The notes under the pieces are model-generated. The model saw only the letters and a program-made list of their open reading frames with translations. It did no database searches and was not told the DNA's origin. From contig DBYF01000074.1 in the NCBI GenBank assembly GCA_002310155.1, forward strand, positions 1-9,744: 9,744 bases of DNA, given 5' to 3'. Made by a program: the position numbers and the translations under genes. Positions within the stretch are counted from its first letter, which is position 1. Each line of letters opens with the position of its first letter. Below are positions 5,743 through 9,744 of the stretch, piece by piece. This DNA is from Mageeibacillus sp. UBA1193 (lineage in GTDB: Bacteria; Bacillota; Clostridia; Saccharofermentanales; Saccharofermentanaceae).

Positions 5743-8337
5743 TCAAGTATTATGCGCTTGGTAATATTCCAGTGACGCTTTATGGTACAAGTAGTACATA
5801 ACCAGTGAGTCCTGCTTCCAGTGCGTGGAGTCATAGTCATTCTGAGGAATAACAAAGCACGCGTCAAGTACATATGACATCGGACAAGCATAGATGAATG
5901 CAGTATTTCCAAGACTCGTAGTGATCTTTACAGTCTTAAGAGTATTCAGATCCTGCGGGAGGATGCCCTTGATCGTATACTTTATGTACTTCTTCCCAGA
6001 CATGGTCACTTCACCCGATGCTGTAGCACCTTCTACCGAAGTAACAGTAACATTATCATTCAGGCTGATAAAGATGTTCAATGCTGTATCCGAATTCCAG
6101 GTCAGGGAATACATCACGGAATTGATACCTGCCTCAGCCGTGTACAGTTTACTGAAGGGTTTAAGAGCTGTTCTGACGGCACTAGGATCATAAGTTATAT
6201 ACGTTGCACGCGGGATTTCTGCATGAGCGGATAGATTATCCTTCCATCTTGCAAATTGCATATTGTAACCATAATTCCAAAGAGCCTCTACAACATCTTT
6301 CTCATCATCGTAAGCTCCGGTAGTATCTTCCATAACCGTATTAATATAATCCATCGCGGAATATACATTTCCTACTTTCCTGCCGCCTCCGAAGTAGAGC
6401 GTCGCAGAAATCGAATCGGCAAGTTCCAGAGGATTGATATAGAAAGTATAAACAACCGTTCCATCATCCAGCTTCTGTGCAGCAGAATAGTTCATTCTTC
6501 CGGTTCTTCCGTCGCTTCCCTTGAAGAGCATATATGTGCTCGACGGGTCAATAGAATCCGGATACTTCACACGGAAACGGACACCGATCTGTCCGGCAAG
6601 TACCAGACTATGATGGGTAAAAGCCGGAACAGCTGCCTCATTGGCATAAACAGCGGTCAAAACCGTATCTCCGCTCAGTGAGATAAAATCTCCGGCTGCT
6701 CTTACTGTATCCTCATTATTTACCTTCCATCCCATGAACGTAAAACCATCCGGCGCAGTAAACTCACTTACAGGCAGGATGTAATCTTTGTACGAACAAG
6801 CACGGACAGCATCCATGCTGCCGGAACCTTCTCCGGCATTAAACGTTACATCATACTTCTCATACAGCTGAATATTGACAGTCGTTTCAGGCATTTTCAG
6901 CCCTTCATCATCCTTCTGAAAGGTTGCTATATAGGCCTGATAATCATCTCTGTAAAGCATGTTATCCTGATACAGTACCACACTGGTGGATGTCTGCGGA
7001 TCAACATACGACAGTTTCGCACAGTATTTATCTCCAAGATCCTCAGAATAAATCTTCAAAGGAAACACTCGGCCAGCTGAAACATACCCCTCAGTTTCCT
7101 CCAATCCGGTACGGAATGCAGGAACATAGCCCCAACCATTCGGAGCTCCGGTAACCACTACCGGATACTCTTTATGTCCGCAAACACATTGATGTGTAGC
7201 GGAATCAAAAACATGGCAATCCTCGTAACGAGAGGTAGGGTAAGAAGAAGTACCATATGCACAATACTTACATTCATTCCAATGGTAATGTTCAACAGGA
7301 GAATCTATCTTATCCTCATAACAATCAGAACCGGGATGTGAACATGACCTGATCCATACCTCGGCAAGAGTATCAAGACAATCATCACGCTCATCTCTCA
7401 GTGCGCATTTCTCACCATTCTCACCGTAGAACAATGCCATTTTTGCCCAGTTACGGAAGTGTGTATTGTCGTTTGAATCTGATCTGGTCGACAAGAAAGC
7501 GTTACTACATCCCTTTGCATGAATATAGCCTTCAGCATTAGAGGGTATCAAAGAAATACTAGTTGACGGTTCACCGCTACCGCAATAGCCTATTCCGGGA
7601 CCACCCTGAGATCCTCCAAATGCATCAATTTCAGCTTTATCAGCAATGATGAAATAATTAATTGAATCCCAATAACCAATTCCCGGGGCCGTTCCGGATC
7701 CTGCCTTTGCCTCAATTGAACCTCCGTATAAACTGAAGCCATAAACCTCTTTCGCACCGATACCGGCACCACCGGCACCACCTTGTGCCTCGGTATGACC
7801 ACCGTACACAGTAAGCCCACCACAGGTGCCATCACTGGCTCCACCGATTCCTGCGTACCTTTCCGCTCCGGATGCTTCTATTGTTCCGCCATAGATATAA
7901 AGAGTACAACTATCCTTCACCTGAATACCTGCGGAATTCGTCGATGTGGCAACGATTTTACCATTGTCCTGACTGGAGGAATTATAAATGTAAAAGAATC
8001 GTGCATCAACTTCAATACCTGCATTTGCAGTAAGAGTACATCCATCTTTAATGATCAGTCTGACATTTCTACCTGTAACTTGAACCTTCGTATTAAATGT
8101 AAGATCCTTGTCGAGATAATACCATGTACCGTTATACCCTGTATCATCAAGATCTGCCAAGACAGTAGTATTCTCATCCATGATCTCACAATCTGTACGG
8201 GTATTTAACGTTGAACTGCTGCTGTCATAATAGTAAACGGTTTCATCACCCTCTGCCATAACCGGCATACATAGCGCACTTGAAACCACACATACGCTAA
8301 CCAACAGCGCACACATGCGCCTGAATATCTTTACCAT
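5743..8337 (-). CDS. Large secreted modular protein (beta-helix-like region, Cys/His module, InlB-type repeat)
   Basis: An 864-residue exported protein. Residues 1-28 are a signal peptide ending VMA before EGD; SALC inside it is not a valid lipobox. Residues about 40-275 are Gly-rich and repetitive (YGGxIEA...AGIG units) and probably form a right-handed beta-helix or a carbohydrate-binding-like solenoid. Residues 332-386 hold seven Cys and several His (CSHPGSDC, HWNECKYC, CVCGH), which could bind zinc or form disulfides. Residues about 495-565 match an InlB B-repeat: YDVTFNAGEGSGSMD ... GFTFMGW ... TAVYA. Residues 570-864 are a mixed domain, seen in clostridial surface proteins but not named. 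No LPXTG sorting signal or C-terminal anchor is present, so it is released or held non-covalently. ATG 8337 is chosen because AGGAG (8345-8349) sits seven bases upstream; frames starting further upstream run through an inverted repeat. Its role is likely surface binding; no catalytic motif is seen. Confidence 0.85.
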   Translation of the reverse strand: MVKIFRRMCALLVSVCVVSSALCMPVMAEGDETVYYYDSSSSTLNTRTDCEIMDENTTVLADLDDTGYNGTWYYLDKDLTFNTKVQVTGRNVRLIIKDGCTLTANAGIEVDARFFYIYNSSSQDNGKIVATSTNSAGIQVKDSCTLYIYGGTIEASGAERYAGIGGASDGTCGGLTVYGGHTEAQGGAGGAGIGAKEVYGFSLYGGSIEAKAGSGTAPGIGYWDSINYFIIADKAEIDAFGGSQGGPGIGYCGSGEPSTSISLIPSNAEGYIHAKGCSNAFLSTRSDSNDNTHFRNWAKMALFYGENGEKCALRDERDDCLDTLAEVWIRSCSHPGSDCYEDKIDSPVEHYHWNECKYCAYGTSSYPTSRYEDCHVFDSATHQCVCGHKEYPVVVTGAPNGWGYVPAFRTGLEETEGYVSAGRVFPLKIYSEDLGDKYCAKLSYVDPQTSTSVVLYQDNMLYRDDYQAYIATFQKDDEGLKMPETTVNIQLYEKYDVTFNAGEGSGSMDAVRACSYKDYILPVSEFTAPDGFTFMGWKVNNEDTVRAAGDFISLSGDTVLTAVYANEAAVPAFTHHSLVLAGQIGVRFRVKYPDSIDPSSTYMLFKGSDGRTGRMNYSAAQKLDDGTVVYTFYINPLELADSISATLYFGGGRKVGNVYSAMDYINTVMEDTTGAYDDEKDVVEALWNYGYNMQFARWKDNLSAHAEIPRATYITYDPSAVRTALKPFSKLYTAEAGINSVMYSLTWNSDTALNIFISLNDNVTVTSVEGATASGEVTMSGKKYIKYTIKGILPQDLNTLKTVKITTSLGNTAFIYACPMSYVLDACFVIPQNDYDSTHWKQDSLVMYYLYHKASLEYYQAHNT
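7579..7893 (-). repeat. Four Gly-rich protein repeats in the secreted protein
   Basis: At protein level there are four units of roughly 25-30 residues, each with an aromatic or Ala, GG, a short I/T-E-A strand, then a Gly loop ending in GIG: about residues 149-168, 178-197, 204-224 and 232-253. The DNA copies have diverged, so the repeat is old and under protein-level selection. The regular spacing suits the coils of a beta-solenoid. Confidence 0.65.
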
Positions 8338-8344
8338 ATACATA

Positions 8345-8349
8345 CTCCT
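8345..8349 (-). promoter_or_regulatory. Ribosome binding site that sets the secreted-protein start
   Basis: AGGAG on the minus strand is seven bases before ATG 8337 but only one base before the in-frame ATG at 8343. The correct spacing fixes the start at 8337 and puts the signal peptide at the very N-terminus. Confidence 0.75.
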
Positions 8350-8365
8350 ATTCCCATGCCAACCG

Positions 8366-8390
8366 TTGATAGAAAATCTATCAAATTCTA
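8366..8390 (-). promoter_or_regulatory. Inverted repeat at the secreted-protein promoter or leader
   Basis: TTGATAGA (8366-8373) and TCTATCAA (8377-8384) form a perfect 8-bp inverted repeat with an AAA centre. On the minus strand a possible -10 (TAGAAT, 8385-8390) abuts it, so it would cover the transcription start, as an operator would. The matching -35 is poor (TTGATA at 19 bp), and TATGAT (8403-8408) is an alternative -10. Confidence 0.45.
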
Positions 8391-8459
8391 AATACATACA
8401 TAATCATATTATCAATCAAACCTTACAAAAGCAAGAACTACGACCATTTTGGAAATAGT

Positions 8460-8499
8460 AAAAAACTCCCCGTGATCCCTTTATGGAACCACGGGGAGT
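8460..8499 (-). terminator. Intrinsic terminator of the TrpB2-type gene
   Basis: ACTCCCCGTG (8465-8474) pairs perfectly with CACGGGGAGT (8490-8499), and the stem continues inward with wobble pairs. On the minus strand TTTTTT (8460-8465) follows. It lies 27 bp past the stop of the gene, so no trpA or other gene is co-transcribed downstream. Confidence 0.93.
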
Positions 8500-8526
8500 G
8501 ATAGTGCTTTTCAAGAAAGGTGATTA

Positions 8527-9744
8527 TCAGTCAACCTTCGGAAGCTTAGCAGCATACTCAGCAAGCTCTGCGTCTGTCGGGATATAGTCGTTCATATCGC
8601 CGTCATGGAACTTCTCGTAAGCTACCATATCGAAGTAACCAGTACCAGTGAGGCCGAAGACGATGGTCTTCTCTTCGCCTGTTTCCTTGCACTTGAGAGC
8701 TTCGTCGATCGCAGCGCGGATCGCGTGGGAACTTTCCGGTGCCGGGAGGATACCCTCAACACGTGCGAACATTTCAGCAGCTTCGAATACGTCTGTCTGC
8801 TTCACGGATCTTGCTTCCATCAGACCGTCATCATAGAGCTGGGACAGGATGGAGCTCATGCCGTGGTAACGAAGTCCGCCGGCGTGGTTTGCAGACGGGA
8901 TAAAGTCGGAACCGAGTGTGTACATCTTTGCGAGCGGGCAAACCATACCTGTATCGCAGAAGTCGTAAGCATATACACCACGTGTCAGGGACGGGCAGGA
9001 TGCCGGCTCAACAGCAATGATTCTGTAATCTGCTTCACCTCTGAGCTTCTCACCCATGAACGGAGAGATAAGACCACCGAGGTTAGATCCGCCGCCGGCG
9101 CAGCCGATGATGATGTCAGCCTTCTCACCGAGTTTGTCGAGAGCAGCCTTTGTCTCCAGACCGATAACGGACTGGTGGAGGAGTACCTGGTTCAGAACGG
9201 AACCGAGAACGTAACGGTAACCCTCTGTACCTACTGCAACTTCAACCGCCTCAGAGATCGCGCAGCCGAGAGAACCTGTTGTGCCCGGGTGCTTTTCGAG
9301 GATCGCCTTACCGATATTTGTTGTTGTGGACGGAGAAGGTGTAACGGAAGCGCCGTATGTTCTCATAACTTCACGACGGAACGGCTTCTGCTCATAGGAA
9401 ACCTTAACCATGAATACCTTACAGTCAAGATCGAAGTAAGAGCAAGCCATGGAAAGAGCTGTACCCCACTGACCTGCACCGGTCTCTGTGGTTACACCCT
9501 TGAGGCCCTGCTTTTTAGCGTAGTAAGCCTGAGCGATCGCGGAGTTCAGTTTGTGGGATCCGCTGGTGTTGTTGCCCTCGAACTTGTAGTAGATCTTTGC
9601 CGGTGTACCGAGCTTCTTCTCGAGGAAGTAAGCACGTACCAGCGGGGACGGACGGTACATCTTGTAGAAGTTCTGGATCTCTTCCGGGATCGGAATGAAA
9701 GCTGTATCGTTATCGAGCTCCTGCTTTACGAGCTCATCGCAGAA
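8527..9744 (-). CDS. trpB: TrpB2-type tryptophan synthase beta chain (5' end outside the window)
   Basis: The frame is open to the window edge: 28 codons precede the first internal ATG at 9660, and they read like the TrpB2 N-terminus (IPIPEEIQNFYK before MYRPSPL). 405 residues are visible; the family is about 450 long, so roughly 40-50 are missing. It is a PLP enzyme that makes tryptophan from indole and serine (or O-phosphoserine in some TrpB2 members). The PLP lysine is in GSHKLN (codon 9550-9552), the catalytic Glu in TTETGAGQWG, and the phosphate loop in GCAGGGSN. GQWG, in place of the GQHG of the classical TrpB1, and the GSHKLN wording indicate the TrpB2 branch, which usually stands outside the trp operon and works without TrpA. 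That agrees with the context: a terminator follows directly and no trpA is seen. The codon choice looks like that of a well-expressed gene. Confidence 0.92.
   Translation of the reverse strand, partial: FCDELVKQELDNDTAFIPIPEEIQNFYKMYRPSPLVRAYFLEKKLGTPAKIYYKFEGNNTSGSHKLNSAIAQAYYAKKQGLKGVTTETGAGQWGTALSMACSYFDLDCKVFMVKVSYEQKPFRREVMRTYGASVTPSPSTTTNIGKAILEKHPGTTGSLGCAISEAVEVAVGTEGYRYVLGSVLNQVLLHQSVIGLETKAALDKLGEKADIIIGCAGGGSNLGGLISPFMGEKLRGEADYRIIAVEPASCPSLTRGVYAYDFCDTGMVCPLAKMYTLGSDFIPSANHAGGLRYHGMSSILSQLYDDGLMEARSVKQTDVFEAAEMFARVEGILPAPESSHAIRAAIDEALKCKETGEEKTIVFGLTGTGYFDMVAYEKFHDGDMNDYIPTDAELAEYAAKLPKVD

Noticed and set aside
5709..5912. A 67-codon frame on the minus strand overlapping the end of the secreted-protein gene and the start of the small peptide
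   Set aside because: It lies in a different frame from both supported genes, has no ribosome binding site and its translation is unlike a folded protein.
7579..7893. DNA-level tandem repeat or CRISPR-like array in the Gly-rich region
   Set aside because: The similarity is at protein level only; the DNA units are diverged and vary in spacing, with no identical repeats or unique spacers.
8274..8337. Lipoprotein processing at the SALC in the secreted protein's signal peptide
   Set aside because: Leu at -1 is not allowed in a lipobox, and a good signal peptidase I site (VMA before EGD) follows.
8338..8397. A longer N-terminus for the secreted protein starting at 8397
   Set aside because: It would put 20 polar residues before the signal peptide, run through the inverted repeat and lack a Shine-Dalgarno sequence; AGGAG is correctly spaced only for 8337.

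Overview
The window looks like ordinary chromosome from a Bacillota/Clostridia bacterium of moderate G+C, probably an anaerobe of the gut or rumen type. The evidence is AGGAGG-type ribosome binding sites, compact intrinsic terminators, a clostridial-type ThyA, a secreted protein with an InlB-type repeat and a Gly-rich beta-helix region, and a TrpB2-type synthase. I cannot name a genus. I see no tRNA, rRNA, CRISPR array, transposase or phage gene.

Left part, plus strand. The last codons of an unseen gene (to 26) are closed by a strong intrinsic terminator (33-72). Next comes a monocistronic alkaline-phosphatase-superfamily hydrolase (143-1324). An extended -10 promoter with a downstream inverted repeat precedes a two-gene unit: thymidylate synthase (1414-2277) and a coupled protein (2287-3156) that joins an unknown helical N-terminal domain to a VOC/glyoxalase-like C-terminal domain. 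This unit converges on the next gene, with only 15 bp between the stops.

Middle and right part, minus strand, read from right to left. The 5'-truncated TrpB2-type gene (8527 to beyond 9744) ends at a strong terminator (8460-8499). The next unit encodes a large secreted modular protein (5743-8337) and, right behind it, a 39-residue Gly-rich peptide gene (5603-5722) with a perfect AAGGAGG site; a hairpin at 5545-5576 closes this unit. Then come a small lipoprotein with a Thr/Glu/Ser-rich stalk (4887-5441) with its own terminator, and a polytopic membrane protein of probable GT-C type (3172-4758) behind a good extended -10 promoter.

How the genes relate: most appear to be independent housekeeping or cell-surface units. 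The pairs likely to be co-expressed are thyA with the VOC fusion, and the secreted protein with the small peptide. The small peptide, which is easily missed by gene callers, is the most interesting item. The VOC fusion and the inverted repeats placed at three promoters come next.
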